DNA of 64,000 nt from Desulfomicrobium escambiense DSM 10707 (GCF_000428825.1 NZ_AUAR01000004.1:124001-188000); one strand, 5' to 3'. Positions 44,484-53,715 are shown, counted from the stretch's first letter. Notes: generated by a model not told the origin, from the letters alone. Made by a program: numbers and translations.

Positions 44484-45341
44484 ATGTTGTCGAATTTATG
44501 CAAAACAATGCTCCTCCTCGTCTGCCTCGGCCTGCCATGGGCGTGTCCGGCAGCCGAGGTCGCAGCCAACGCCGTGACCTGGATGCACGCGGATTTCCCC
44601 CCGTTGCGCATCGTCGACGGGCCGTACGCCGGGCAGGGGCCGTCGGACATGATCCACGGCCTCATGCGCTGCGAGATGCCCGACCTGGACCATCATGTCC
44701 TGACCGCCAACCTGAGCCGGACCATGAATTGGATGCAAAAAGGGGAGAAGGTTCTGGCGGTGGGGATCATCCCCAACCCGGAGCGGGATGCCTGCATGCA
44801 GTATTCGATTCCATGCGTGCTCGTTCCGCCGGCCTGCCTCGTGGTCAGGGCCGACGATGCGGGCAACGCTCAGGGCGGCCGGGTTGCTCTCCGGGAATTC
44901 GTGGCCAGGAAGGTCCTGGGCGTGGCCGTGGACAGGTCCTACGGCCCCGAGGTGGATACCGTGCTGCGGACCGCGCCCGACCAGCCCCGCATCGTGGCCC
45001 ACACGGGCTCCAACCTGCTCGGCAGCCTGCTGGACATGCTCCTGCGGGGCAGGGTGGACGGGGTGCTGGCCTACCCCTTCGAAGCCACGTACGTGGCCCG
45101 CATGAAAGGCCGGGAGCGCGACATCGCCCTCGTCCCCCTGAAGGAGGCGCTGGTCCCGGTCGTCGGCCGCATCGCCGCGCCGCGCACCGCCTGGGGATCG
45201 GACATGATCGTCCGGGTCAACGCCGTGCTGCAGCGTCATCGGGGCACGCAGGAGTACAGGCAGGCCTTCGAACGCTGGCTTCCCGCCGGGGCCGTCGAGG
45301 ACTACCGGGCCATGTACGACGAATTTCTGCTCGCCAAATGA
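44484..45341 (+). CDS. Periplasmic solute-binding protein of the SBP_bac_3-like type
   Basis: 285 residues from ATG 44484 (no ribosome site seen; ATG 44508 is an alternative). A signal peptide (TMLLLVCLGLPWACPAAE) precedes a two-lobed binding domain: VTWMHADFPPLRIVDGPYAGQGPSD as the start pattern, LGVAVDRSYGPEVD, GRVDGVLAYPFEATYVA and the C-terminal YRAMYDEFL. It resembles the short orphan amino-acid-type binding proteins without a transporter (TIGR02285-like). No permease is nearby. Ligand unknown. Confidence 0.72.
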   Translation: MLSNLCKTMLLLVCLGLPWACPAAEVAANAVTWMHADFPPLRIVDGPYAGQGPSDMIHGLMRCEMPDLDHHVLTANLSRTMNWMQKGEKVLAVGIIPNPERDACMQYSIPCVLVPPACLVVRADDAGNAQGGRVALREFVARKVLGVAVDRSYGPEVDTVLRTAPDQPRIVAHTGSNLLGSLLDMLLRGRVDGVLAYPFEATYVARMKGRERDIALVPLKEALVPVVGRIAAPRTAWGSDMIVRVNAVLQRHRGTQEYRQAFERWLPAGAVEDYRAMYDEFLLAK

Positions 45342-45440
45342 GTTTCCTGCCGACCGCGGCCTCGTGCCGTAGGTCCGGGCCTTTTCACGCCGTCAATCCA
45401 GACATGGATCGCTGCCAGCACCTTGCCGGCATCCCACACG

Positions 45441-46406
45441 TCAGTACCAGTATCCCCACCAGCCCCCGCGCGGCCGCTGCCGCAGGCGGACGTGGGGGAA
45501 GGAGGGCGGTTCGAAGGAATAGCCGCCCCAGGCGCCTGGCGTCCGTTCCGGCCGCAGGTCGCGCAGGCGCCTGACGCGTTCCTCCGTGGTCGGGTGGGTG
45601 CGCAGCCAGGACGGTTCGGGCAGGCCCCGGCCCGGGAAGAAAATGCGCCGTAGAAAGCCGTTCTGGACCCGTTCCAGCTTGAGCAGGGCCGAGGCCAGCC
45701 CGTCGGGGTCGTCGGTCAGGCGGGCGGCGGTCAGGTCGGCGTCGAATTCGCGGGTGCGGGACAGGCCGAGCTGGGCCAGGAGGCTGACCTGCGGCGCTGC
45801 GGCCAGGAGGATGAGGGGCCACCAGTCCACGTCGCCGCCGGCCAGGGCCTGGGGCAGAGAGAGGAAGATGAGCACGAGGCCCACGAAGCTCATGGCCGAG
45901 GTGATGCGCGAGATGACGTCGGCCAGGCCCATGACGAAGAGGTCGCCGTGGGCGATGTGGGCCGTCTCGTGGGCCAGCACCGCGACGAGCTCGCGCGGGG
46001 AGAGGGTGCGCAGCAGGCCGTCGGTCACGGCGATGACCGACGCGTCGCGGCTGCCGACGGCGAAGGCGTTGACCATGGGGCTCGGCACCCACCACAGGGA
46101 CGGCGGATTCGGGAGGCCGACGCGGCCGGACAGCACGGACAGGGCTTGATGGTATTCTGGCGCCTGGGCCGGGGAAACGGGGCGGGCGCCGTACATCCTG
46201 AGCACCCAGCGGGCCGAGAGCCGCGGGGAGAAGATGAGCAGGAACGCGCCCCAGATCACGAGAAACCACAGGCCGTCGGGCCCCCAGAGCATCCAGCCGA
46301 CGAAGCCGGCGTAGCCCGTCATGAGGCCGAGCAGGAGCAGGGTCTGGAAGCGGTTCAGGCCGCGGTGGGAGGAGAAGCGGACGGGATCGATGGATGGGGT
46401 GCGCAT
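45441..46406 (-). CDS. htpX: M48 zinc metalloprotease HtpX
   Basis: 321 residues. Two N-terminal membrane helices are followed by VNAFAVGSRDASVIAVTDGLL, zinc motif HETAHIAHGD near residue 145, two further hydrophobic segments and the third ligand in REFDADLTAARLTDD. HPTTEERVRRLRDL near the end is typical of HtpX. It degrades damaged membrane proteins with its active site on the cytoplasmic face. The C-terminus carries an unusual tail rich in Trp, Tyr, Gly and Arg. Stands alone on the minus strand. Confidence 0.9.
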   Translation of the reverse strand: MRTPSIDPVRFSSHRGLNRFQTLLLLGLMTGYAGFVGWMLWGPDGLWFLVIWGAFLLIFSPRLSARWVLRMYGARPVSPAQAPEYHQALSVLSGRVGLPNPPSLWWVPSPMVNAFAVGSRDASVIAVTDGLLRTLSPRELVAVLAHETAHIAHGDLFVMGLADVISRITSAMSFVGLVLIFLSLPQALAGGDVDWWPLILLAAAPQVSLLAQLGLSRTREFDADLTAARLTDDPDGLASALLKLERVQNGFLRRIFFPGRGLPEPSWLRTHPTTEERVRRLRDLRPERTPGAWGGYSFEPPSFPHVRLRQRPRGGWWGYWY

Positions 46407-46489
46407 GGGGCTCTCCGTTGCTTGGGTTGCCGGTCAACGGATTTTCATAAGCACGATCCCGCCCGGAACAAGGGGACGCCCAGCCGCCG

Positions 46490-47476
46490 TCAGTCGATCC
46501 GCACCGCGACCTTGCCCATGGTCCGGCCTGCGGCCACGAGATCGTGGGCCTTGGCGATGTCCCGCCAGGAGAGCGTGTGTCCGAGATGTGGGCGCAGCCT
46601 GCCCCCGGCGGCCAGCTTCGCGGCCTGACGCATGATTTCGCCGTGGGCCTCGCGCCCCTGGCCGGTGAGCAGAGGCAGGAGCATGAAGACAACGGACAGG
46701 CTCAGGCTCTTGGCGTGCATGGGCGAGAGGTCGTGGGTGGAGCGCGTGTTGGTGGAGACCACGGCGCCCCCCGGCGCCGCCGCGGCGAAGGACGCGTCCA
46801 GGTTTGTCCCTCCCACGGTGTCGAAGACGATGTCGAACCCCCTGCCGTCCGTAAGCCTGGCCACGTAAGCCTCGGGCTTCTCCTGGCGGTAGTCGATGAC
46901 CTTGTCCGCGCCCAACTCCCTGGCCAGGTTTGCCTTTTGCGTCGACGACACGGTGGTCGCCACGCGGGCTCCCGCGGCCTTGGCCAACTGCACGGCCACA
47001 TGCCCCACGCCCCCGGCCCCGGCGTGGACGAGCACGAACTGTCCAGGCGTGATCCGCGCACGGTCGAAGAGGGCCTGCCAGGCGGTGATGGTCACAAGCG
47101 GCAGGGAGGCCGCCTCTTCCATGGTCAGGTTCGTCGGCTTTGGGGCCAGCAGCCGCGCGTCGCAGAGCATGAACTCGGCCAGGGCTCCGGGGAGGTCGGC
47201 GATGCCCCCGGCGCAGCCGAAGACCTCGTCGCCGGGCCAAAGATCTTCCACGCCTTCTCCTACGGCCTCCACCACGCCGGCCACGTCCATGCCCAGAACG
47301 GCGGGCAGGGCCGGTGCGAAAGCCGGTTGCATGACCCGCATCTTGATGTCGATGGGGTTCACGCTTGTGGCGGCCACCCGCACGAGCACGTGGCCGGGTT
47401 TCAGGGCCGGCGCGCCGATTTCGCCCGGGCGGAAATCAGGCGTTTCGCCGTATGTATGCAGGAGTTGCGCTTTCAT
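46490..47476 (-). CDS. Zinc-independent quinone oxidoreductase-like NADPH dehydrogenase (MDR family)
   Basis: 328 residues from ATG 47476 with GGGAGG upstream. MDR fold: MKAQLLHTYGETPDF, VNPIDIKMRVMQ, LGMDVAGVVEAVGEGV, cofactor loop VHAGAGGVGHVAVQLAKAAGA, and IDYRQEKPEAY. The zinc ligands of alcohol dehydrogenases are absent, which fits the quinone oxidoreductase group that reduces quinones or alkenals with NADPH. Role probably in detoxification. It shares the minus strand with the neighbouring hydrolase, 83 bases apart. Confidence 0.88.
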   Translation of the reverse strand: MKAQLLHTYGETPDFRPGEIGAPALKPGHVLVRVAATSVNPIDIKMRVMQPAFAPALPAVLGMDVAGVVEAVGEGVEDLWPGDEVFGCAGGIADLPGALAEFMLCDARLLAPKPTNLTMEEAASLPLVTITAWQALFDRARITPGQFVLVHAGAGGVGHVAVQLAKAAGARVATTVSSTQKANLARELGADKVIDYRQEKPEAYVARLTDGRGFDIVFDTVGGTNLDASFAAAAPGGAVVSTNTRSTHDLSPMHAKSLSLSVVFMLLPLLTGQGREAHGEIMRQAAKLAAGGRLRPHLGHTLSWRDIAKAHDLVAAGRTMGKVAVRID

Positions 47477-47559
47477 GGTAACCTCCCATGTCATGTTGCA
47501 GGCACGTTACCCCCAAACGACGGCGCAGAGAAAGTGTTTTTCATGCCCGACGGGTCCGG

Positions 47560-48084
47560 TCACAGCGCCTCAGCCGCAGCGATCACCGCGACCCTGGGGG
47601 CCAGGGCGTTCAGGGCGATGAGGTGGATCATCTCGCTGACCGTGGTGCAGCAGTCCGCAAGGATCGACACCCGGTACTTTTCCGCCGCCTTGGAGATGGC
47701 CGTGTGGGTCACGCAGTTCTGAGTCATCATGCCGCAGACGAGAATCTCCTCCGTTCCGCACGCCTTCAGAATCCCCTCCAGTTCCGTTCCGAGGAAGGCG
47801 TCCGCGTTCACCTTGATCACGACCCGGGCGTCCGGCGCCGCCGCCCTGACATCCGGGTGCAGCTCCACGCCCGTGGTGCCGGCGTTGAAGAACGGCGCGA
47901 GGCCTCTGGCGGCGTCGGCCACGTGCTGCACGAGGATGACAGGCATCCCGGCCTCCCGCGCCTTGCTCATGGCGCCCAGGACGTTGCCGAGGGTCGCGGC
48001 GGCGTTCCAGAGGGGAAAAGCCCCGCCCGGAAAATAGTCGTTCTGCAGGTCGATGACGATGAGGGCCTTGTGCGATGCGTTCAT
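47560..48084 (-). CDS. Isochorismatase-family cysteine hydrolase
   Basis: 174 residues from ATG 48084 with GGGAGG five bases upstream. The catalytic triad is visible: Asp in IVIDLQNDYF, Lys in VIKVNADAF and Cys in MMTQNCVTHTA. Such enzymes cleave amides such as nicotinamide, or N-carbamoyl compounds; the substrate is open. It is transcribed away from a GlxA-type regulator gene that probably controls it, with a palindromic site between them. Confidence 0.88.
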   Translation of the reverse strand: MNASHKALIVIDLQNDYFPGGAFPLWNAAATLGNVLGAMSKAREAGMPVILVQHVADAARGLAPFFNAGTTGVELHPDVRAAAPDARVVIKVNADAFLGTELEGILKACGTEEILVCGMMTQNCVTHTAISKAAEKYRVSILADCCTTVSEMIHLIALNALAPRVAVIAAAEAL

Positions 48085-48172
48085 GGATGCCTCCCGGGTT
48101 TCGGCACGGCGACCTTCGCCGCGCATGCAGGAAACATAGTGGCTGGAAAGGCTTGACGGAATGGTCTGTTTG

Positions 48173-48199
48173 GACAAAAAAATTGTCTAAATCGACAAT
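48173..48199. promoter_or_regulatory. Operator-like GACAA/TTGTC repeats in the divergent promoter region
   Basis: GACAA (48173-48177), TTGTC (48183-48187) and GACAA (48194-48198) alternate, giving overlapping inverted repeats, the best being ATTGTC-6-GACAAT at 48182-48199. They lie directly before the regulator gene and within the promoter region of the divergent hydrolase, a likely binding site of the AraC protein. Confidence 0.55.
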
Positions 48200-48210
48200 C
48201 GGGAGGGCAT

Positions 48211-49176
48211 ATGCGTGTGGGAATCCTGGCCTACGACTCCTGCCTCGCCTCGGGCGTGCACGGTTTTTCCGATACGCTGGCCGTGGCCAATCTGGCCTCT
48301 GGACGGGAGGTGTTCGAGACCGCCGTGCTGAGCGCCGACGGCGCCCCGGTGCGCTGTTTCGCCGGCGCCCTGCTGCAGGCGGACGCCGCCCTCGGCGACG
48401 CTGGGGCGGGTCTGCGGCAGTGGGACATCGTCTATGTCCCGCCGGCCTTCGGCCTGACGGAACCGGATGCGGCAACGGTTTCGTGGGTCGGCCGGGCGCA
48501 CGCTTCCGGGGCCGTGGCCTGCGGTGCCTGCGCGGGCGTGTTCTTCCTGGCCGAGGCAGGCATACTCCGGGGGCGTCCGGCCACCACCCACTGGGGCTTG
48601 GCGCAGGTCTTCGCCGCCCGTTACCCCGACGTGGCCCTGGAGCCGGACCGCATGCTCGTGGACGGCGGTGACTACGTTTGCGCCGGCGGCGTGACGGCCT
48701 ACTTCGATCTGGCCCTGCACCTCGTCGCCCGCCACATATCGCCGGAGGCGGCCTTGTCCTGCGCCAGGACGCTTCTTCTCGACCCCGGCAGGCTCCGTCA
48801 GACCCCGTACATGAGCCTGCTGCCCCTGCCTTCCGCCGGGGACGAGGCCGTGGCGGTGGCGCGGCGCTGGATCGAGGACAACCACGCCCGGCCCGTGAGG
48901 ATCGGCGAAGTGGCTGCGGCCGCGCACCTGACCGGGCGGACCCTGCTGCGACGCTTCCGCAGGGCCGTGGGCCGCACCCCCGCCCAATATCTGCAGGCCG
49001 TGCGCATTGAGCGGGCCAAGCGCCTGCTGGAAACGGGCGGCGAGTCGACGGGCGAAATCTCGTCCATGGTGGGATATGCCGACGCCACGGCCTTTTTCAA
49101 GGCTTTCCGGGAACTCACGGGGCTCTCGCCGGGCGCGTACAGGCGGCGTTTCGGCCTGTCCGGCGGTCCGGAATGA
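48211..49176 (+). CDS. GlxA-family AraC transcriptional regulator with DJ-1/PfpI-like sensor domain
   Basis: 321 residues with GGGAGGG before the ATG. Residues 1-180 are a DJ-1/PfpI-like domain (RVGILAYDSCLASGVHGFSD, GAVACGACAGVFFLAEAG, GRPATTHW). Residues about 215-315 are an AraC-type double helix-turn-helix (RIGEVAAAAHLTGRTLLRRF, TPAQYLQAVRIERAKRLLE, ISSMVGYADATAFFKAFRE). Divergent from the cysteine hydrolase gene, it probably activates it in response to a small molecule. Confidence 0.9.
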   Translation: MRVGILAYDSCLASGVHGFSDTLAVANLASGREVFETAVLSADGAPVRCFAGALLQADAALGDAGAGLRQWDIVYVPPAFGLTEPDAATVSWVGRAHASGAVACGACAGVFFLAEAGILRGRPATTHWGLAQVFAARYPDVALEPDRMLVDGGDYVCAGGVTAYFDLALHLVARHISPEAALSCARTLLLDPGRLRQTPYMSLLPLPSAGDEAVAVARRWIEDNHARPVRIGEVAAAAHLTGRTLLRRFRRAVGRTPAQYLQAVRIERAKRLLETGGESTGEISSMVGYADATAFFKAFRELTGLSPGAYRRRFGLSGGPE

Positions 49177-49180
49177 CAAA

Positions 49181-49207
49181 GGGCCTCCCTGCGCAGCAGG
49201 AAGGCCC
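49181..49207. terminator. Bidirectional terminator between convergent genes
   Basis: GGGCCT-C-CCTGC pairs with GCAGG-A-AGGCCC around a GCA loop, with one internal mismatch. On the minus strand it is followed by TTTGTCATT. It separates the regulator gene from the acyl-CoA ligase gene. Confidence 0.7.
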
Positions 49208-49230
49208 CCGGACGTAAGCTCGCAGTGCGT

Positions 49231-50856
49231 CTAGTCCTCGATGTCCTTCAGGTATAGTTCGCGCATGGCCACCTTGTTGGTCTTGCCCACGCTGGTGCGG
49301 GCGATGGCCCCCACCAGGCGCGCCCGCAACAGCACCGCCTCCTTGGGCAGCACGCCCCTGTCCACGAAACCCTTGACGTGCTGGACGATTTCCTTCTCCT
49401 GGGGGGCGGCGCCGGGCTTGGGAACCACCAGCGCCAGCGGCGTCTCGCCCCAGCGCAGGTCGGGCCGTCCGATGACTGCGGCCTCGGCCACGTCGGGGTG
49501 CTGCAGGATGATGTCCTCCATCTCCAGGGAACTGACCCACTCGCCGCCGACCTTGATGACGTCCTTGGTGCGGTCCGTGATGCGCAGGCTGCCTTCGGCG
49601 TTGCGGCAGGCCACGTCGCCGGTGTTCAGCCAGCCGTCGGTCCACAGCCGCTTGGAGTTGCTCTCGTCCTTCAGGTAGGAGGCCGTCAGCCAGGGCGTGC
49701 GGACCTGCAGGGCGCCGGGCGTCTTGTCGTCGTTCGGGACTTCCAGCCCCTCGTCGTCCACCAGGCGCAGCCGCACCATGGGCAGGGCCTTGCCCGTGCG
49801 GGTGCGCAGGGCGATTTGCGTCTCGCGGTCGAGCTGCAGTTCGGTGTCCGACAGATGGGACAGGCTCAGGATGGGGCAGGTCTCGGACATGCCGTAGCCC
49901 GTGAAGGCGTCGATGCCCCGCTCCAGAGCGGCGGCGCAGACGGCTTTGGGCATGGCCGCGCCGCCGATGACCACGCGCCAGGCGCTCAGGTCGTACTGCG
50001 CGCACTTGGGGTCCGTCAGGAGCATGTGCAGGATGGTCGGTACGCAGTGGCTGAAGGTGACTTTTTCGACACTGATGAGCCGGGCCAGCGCCTCGGGTAC
50101 GTACCTGCCGGGATAGACCTGTTTCACGCCGAGCATGGTCGCCATGTAGGGGATGCCCCAGGCGTGGACGTGGAACATGGGCGTGATGGGCATGTACACG
50201 TCCTCGCGGTGGAAGCGCCCCTGGGTGGCGTTGGTGCCCAGGGCGGCGAGGCCGCCCAGGGTGTGCAGGACGAGCTGGCGGTGGCTGAAGAAGACGCCCT
50301 TGGGCAGGCCCGTGGTGCCCGTGGTGTAGAAGGTCGTGGCGCGGGTGTTCTCGTCGAAGTCCGGGAAGTCGGCCAGGGGTTCGCTTGCCGCCAGGAGCGC
50401 CTCGTACTCGCCGGCCAGGGGCAGGGAGGTGGCGGGCGCGTCCCCGTCGTCGGTCAGCAGGATGAATTTCCCCACAGTGTCGAGCCGACCGCGAATCTGC
50501 TCCAGCAGGGGCAGGAAGTCGGAATTGACGAGGATGACGTCGTCCTCGGCATGTCCGATGGTGTAGACCATCTGCTCCGGCGAGAGGCGGATGTTGATGG
50601 TGTGCAGGACCGCGCCGATCATGGGCACGGCGAAGTAGCACTCCAGGTAGCGGTGGCTGTCGTAGTCCATGACGGCCACGGTGTCGCCGGGACCCACGCC
50701 CTGGGCCATGAGGGCCGCGGCCAGACGGGCCACGCGCTCGCGGAACTGCGCGTAGGTGAAGCGGAGAGTTCCTGCGTAGACGATCTCCTGGTTCGGATCG
50801 TCCTGGATGGGGGCCTGGAGGATATTCTTGATGAGGAGCTGCTGAGTCGGATTCAT
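49231..50856 (-). CDS. Fatty-acid-CoA ligase (AMP-forming acyl-CoA synthetase)
   Basis: 541 residues. AMP-binding motif TTFYTTGTTGLPKGVFFSHR, ITPMFHVHAWG, GGAAMPKAV, TGYGMSETCP, WLNTGDVACRNAEG and ITDRTKDVIKVGGEWVSSLEME are in order, and the catalytic Lys is in GKTNKVAMRE. It resembles medium/long-chain acyl-CoA synthetases of the AlkK type. It activates carboxylic acids to CoA thioesters. It is 27 kb from the NRPS cluster and lacks a carrier domain, so I treat it as fatty acid metabolism. Confidence 0.9.
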   Translation of the reverse strand: MNPTQQLLIKNILQAPIQDDPNQEIVYAGTLRFTYAQFRERVARLAAALMAQGVGPGDTVAVMDYDSHRYLECYFAVPMIGAVLHTINIRLSPEQMVYTIGHAEDDVILVNSDFLPLLEQIRGRLDTVGKFILLTDDGDAPATSLPLAGEYEALLAASEPLADFPDFDENTRATTFYTTGTTGLPKGVFFSHRQLVLHTLGGLAALGTNATQGRFHREDVYMPITPMFHVHAWGIPYMATMLGVKQVYPGRYVPEALARLISVEKVTFSHCVPTILHMLLTDPKCAQYDLSAWRVVIGGAAMPKAVCAAALERGIDAFTGYGMSETCPILSLSHLSDTELQLDRETQIALRTRTGKALPMVRLRLVDDEGLEVPNDDKTPGALQVRTPWLTASYLKDESNSKRLWTDGWLNTGDVACRNAEGSLRITDRTKDVIKVGGEWVSSLEMEDIILQHPDVAEAAVIGRPDLRWGETPLALVVPKPGAAPQEKEIVQHVKGFVDRGVLPKEAVLLRARLVGAIARTSVGKTNKVAMRELYLKDIED

Positions 50857-50901
50857 TGCTGTCCTTTGATGTCTGACGTGTTGATGGTACGCTACGTTTC
50901 G

Positions 50902-52119
50902 CTACATGCCCGCAATGGGCAGGGCATGGAGGTTTTCTCCGAATGGGACGGTGTCGTGGCCGAGGTGCAGGACGACGCCCCGCAGAAATTTTCCGGGGCA
51001 GGACTGGGCCAGGAGCCGCAGGCCTTTGAAGTCGGACGCCGTGGGCGAGGCCGAGGCCTTGATTTCCACCCCGACGATGTTGCCGGCCGGGTCTTCCAGG
51101 ATGAGGTCAACCTCCTGGCCGGCGTGGGACCGGAAATGGTTCAGGGCGACCCTGCTGCGGGACCATGTCGCGTGCTTGGCGATCTCGCAGACCACGAAAT
51201 TTTCAAGGAGGTGTCCGAAGGCATGTCGGTCGTGCGTCAGCCGGTCGGGGTTCATCCCGGCCAGATGGGCGGCCAGACCCGTGTCCGAGAAGAGGAGCTT
51301 CGAGGCCTTGGTGACCCTCTTGCCGATGTTCACGGCCCAGGCCGGCAGTTCGCGGATGAGGAACGTGGCCTCCAGGATGGCCATGTAGCGTTTGAGCGTC
51401 GTCTGGGGGATGGTCAGGCCGCGCGAGATGTCGGCGTAGGACAGGAGCTGGCCGGTGCGCGAGGCCAGGAGCTGGAGCAGGCGGGGCATGGCGGTCAGGT
51501 CCTGGATGCTCGAGATGTCGCGCACGTCGCGCTCCACGATGGTGGTCACGTACGCGGAAAACCAGGCCTGCCTGCGCCGTTCGCCGCTTCTGGCCAGCAC
51601 TTCGGGGTAGCCGCCCGTGAGTACGGCGTTCATGACATCGGCCTCGGTCGGCGCGGGCCAGTCCAGGTCCGGGCCGAACAGGGCGTCCACGAGGTTGGCG
51701 TTTGACCCCCGGATTTCCGCCCGGGACAGGGGCCACAGGTCGAAGAGTTCCATGCGGCCCGCCAGGGAGTCGGTCACGCGCAGGCCGGCCATGATGTCTG
51801 CGGAGCCGGTCAGGATGAAGCTGCCGGGAGTGCGGTCCCGGTCCACATGCTCCTTGATGGCGGGCAGGAGTACCGGCGCTTTCTGAATCTCATCGATGAC
51901 GACCGGTTTACCGATCCCCGCGATGAACCCGGCCGGGTCGTTCTGAGCCGCCGAGAGCGCCGTGGCGTTGTCCAGGGTGACATATTCCGACGAGATGTGC
52001 TCCGGAATCAGGTCCCGAACCAGGGTCGTTTTACCGGTCTGACGTGCACCACGGATAAGCACGACAGGTGTGTCTGTCAGTGATTCCAGAATGTTGGATG
52101 AGATATGGCGTGTGTACAT
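50902..52119 (-). CDS. AAA-type ATPase with DUF4143 domain
   Basis: 405 residues from ATG 52119, where the family N-terminus (MYTRHISSNILESLTDTP) begins. Walker A is IRGARQTGKTT, Walker B VVIDEIQKAP, and a sensor-like ILTGSADIM follows; the C-terminal DUF4143 has GHLLENFVVCEIAK, RSHAGQEVDLILED and VVGVEIKASASP, which looks like a nuclease-type fold. These ATPases are widespread, variable in copy number and of unknown role; toxin-antitoxin or defence roles have been suggested. Upstream repeats may be its operator. Confidence 0.87.
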   Translation of the reverse strand: MYTRHISSNILESLTDTPVVLIRGARQTGKTTLVRDLIPEHISSEYVTLDNATALSAAQNDPAGFIAGIGKPVVIDEIQKAPVLLPAIKEHVDRDRTPGSFILTGSADIMAGLRVTDSLAGRMELFDLWPLSRAEIRGSNANLVDALFGPDLDWPAPTEADVMNAVLTGGYPEVLARSGERRRQAWFSAYVTTIVERDVRDISSIQDLTAMPRLLQLLASRTGQLLSYADISRGLTIPQTTLKRYMAILEATFLIRELPAWAVNIGKRVTKASKLLFSDTGLAAHLAGMNPDRLTHDRHAFGHLLENFVVCEIAKHATWSRSRVALNHFRSHAGQEVDLILEDPAGNIVGVEIKASASPTASDFKGLRLLAQSCPGKFLRGVVLHLGHDTVPFGENLHALPIAGM

Positions 52120-52143
52120 GGACGGCAATGTATGGTTTGTGTG

Positions 52144-52200
52144 GTTGAAAATCAACCATTTCATGGACGATTTTCAACCATTTAGTGGACGATTTTCATC
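52144..52200. repeat. GATTTTCA repeats upstream of the DUF4143 ATPase gene
   Basis: GTTGAAAATC (52144-52153) and GATTTTCAAC (52169-52178) form a perfect 10-base inverted repeat; GATTTTCATC recurs at 52191-52200, 22 bases on, together with repeated ACCATTT and TGGAC segments. The block is A+T-rich and just upstream of the ATPase start. Confidence 0.65.
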
Positions 52201-52315
52201 CACCTTGCCCGGCATCCAGGATCGGGCACAGCGTTTCAGCCCCTTCGGGCTGGACCTCGGGGCGGGTCGGACATATCAGGATGTTCTGATTCGCGTTCAC
52301 CACAAGGAGGTCACC

Positions 52316-53020
52316 ATGTCCATGTATTCCAAGTTCGCCGAGTGGTACGACCGCATTTTTCCCTTCAGTCCGGGCGTCTACGCCTTTCTGAACCATCATC
52401 TCGGCGACCGGGGCGGGCCGGTGCTGGACCTGGGTTGCGGCACGGGCGACTACTGCGCGGCCTTCACCCGCGACGGAGTCCGGGCCGTGGGCGTGGACCT
52501 CGATCCGGCCATGATCTCCCAAGCCAGGACGCGCGGGCCCGAGACCGAGTTCCATGTCATGGACATGGCGGAGTTCCCGACCCTCGGCGGGCCCTGGAAC
52601 ATGATCTACTCCATCGGCAACACGGCCGCCCACCTGTCCCGCGACAGGTTCTGGGGGTGCGTCGAGAACGTGGCCGCGAGGCTTATGCCCGGCGGCGTCT
52701 GGATCGTGCAGGTCATGAACTGGGATTACGTCCTGGGCCTGCCCGCCTTCACCTTCCCGGCCAAGGTCATGGACGGGGCGGTCTTTCACCGCGCCTACGA
52801 GGACATCACGCCCGACGGCCTGACCTTCCGCACGGGCCTGGACATCGAGGGCAGGCGGGTCTTCGACGACCAGGTGCGCCTGCATCCCCTGCCGTCGGCC
52901 GACATCGTCGCCGGCCACGAGGCGCGCGGCTTCCGCCTGGTCGAGCACGTCTCGGACTACGCCGGCAGTGGGTTCGACCCGGACGTGTTCTCTGCCAACA
53001 TCTTCGTTTTCACCAGATAA
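52316..53020 (+). CDS. Class I SAM-dependent methyltransferase
   Basis: 234 residues with AAGGAGG six bases before the ATG. YSKFAEWYDRIFPF at the start is typical of small-molecule methyltransferases; LDLGCGTGDYCAAF is motif I, GVDLDPAMI motif II, MIYSIGNTAAHL motif IV. Substrate unknown. The gene lies 11 bases before the Crp/Fnr regulator gene on the same strand, so the two are probably cotranscribed. Confidence 0.87.
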   Translation: MSMYSKFAEWYDRIFPFSPGVYAFLNHHLGDRGGPVLDLGCGTGDYCAAFTRDGVRAVGVDLDPAMISQARTRGPETEFHVMDMAEFPTLGGPWNMIYSIGNTAAHLSRDRFWGCVENVAARLMPGGVWIVQVMNWDYVLGLPAFTFPAKVMDGAVFHRAYEDITPDGLTFRTGLDIEGRRVFDDQVRLHPLPSADIVAGHEARGFRLVEHVSDYAGSGFDPDVFSANIFVFTR

Positions 53021-53031
53021 GGACGGTACGG

Positions 53032-53715
53032 ATGGATTTCATGACGATCATGGGGCAGAGCACGCTCTTCAGGGGTCTGCCCGAGGATGAGCTGCGGCGG
53101 CTGGAAGGCATCGGCGAGCTGCGCGAGTTCGACAAGGGCGACATGCTCTTCCAGGAGGGCAGGGAGGGCGTCGGCTTCTATGTCGTGGCCAGTGGGCAGG
53201 TGAAGGTCTTCAAGATGTCATTCGACGGTCGCGAACAGATCCTGCACATCCTTGGCCCCGGCGACCCCGTGGGCGAGGTGCCCGTCTTCGCCGGGATGAC
53301 CTATCCGGCCAACGCCCAGGCCATGGGCAAGGCCGGACTCTACTTTTTCCCGCGCAAAAAGCTCATCGAACTCTACCGCGAGAGCCCGTCCCTGGCCATG
53401 AACATGCTGGCCGTGCTGTCCAGGCGCCTGCGGGAATTCACGGTCCTCATCGAGAACCTGTCTTTAAAGGAGATCCCCCAGCGCCTGGCTACCTACCTCG
53501 TCCACCAGCAGTCCCTGAAGCCCGTCTCGGTCCGGGTCAAGCTGAACGTGACCAAGGGCGTGCTGTCGAACATCCTAGGCACGTCCCAGGAGACCCTCTC
53601 GCGCGTGCTCGGGAAGCTCAGCCAGGAGGGCTTTATCGAGGTCCAGGGCAAGGAGATCAGCATCCTGGACATGGAGCGGCTCAAGAGCCTGGCCGAGGGA
53701 GAGATGCGGCTGTAG
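53032..53715 (+). CDS. Crp/Fnr-family transcriptional regulator
   Basis: 227 residues. The N-terminal cyclic-nucleotide-binding-type beta barrel (LFQEGREGVGFYVVASGQVKV, GPGDPVGEVPVFAG) leads through a dimer helix to a helix-turn-helix (VTKGVLSNILGTSQETLSRVL). No N-terminal Cys cluster is present, so it is not an oxygen-sensing Fnr; a Dnr/HcpR-like nitrosative-stress sensor or other effector is possible. Target genes are not evident nearby. Confidence 0.9.
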   Translation: MDFMTIMGQSTLFRGLPEDELRRLEGIGELREFDKGDMLFQEGREGVGFYVVASGQVKVFKMSFDGREQILHILGPGDPVGEVPVFAGMTYPANAQAMGKAGLYFFPRKKLIELYRESPSLAMNMLAVLSRRLREFTVLIENLSLKEIPQRLATYLVHQQSLKPVSVRVKLNVTKGVLSNILGTSQETLSRVLGKLSQEGFIEVQGKEISILDMERLKSLAEGEMRL

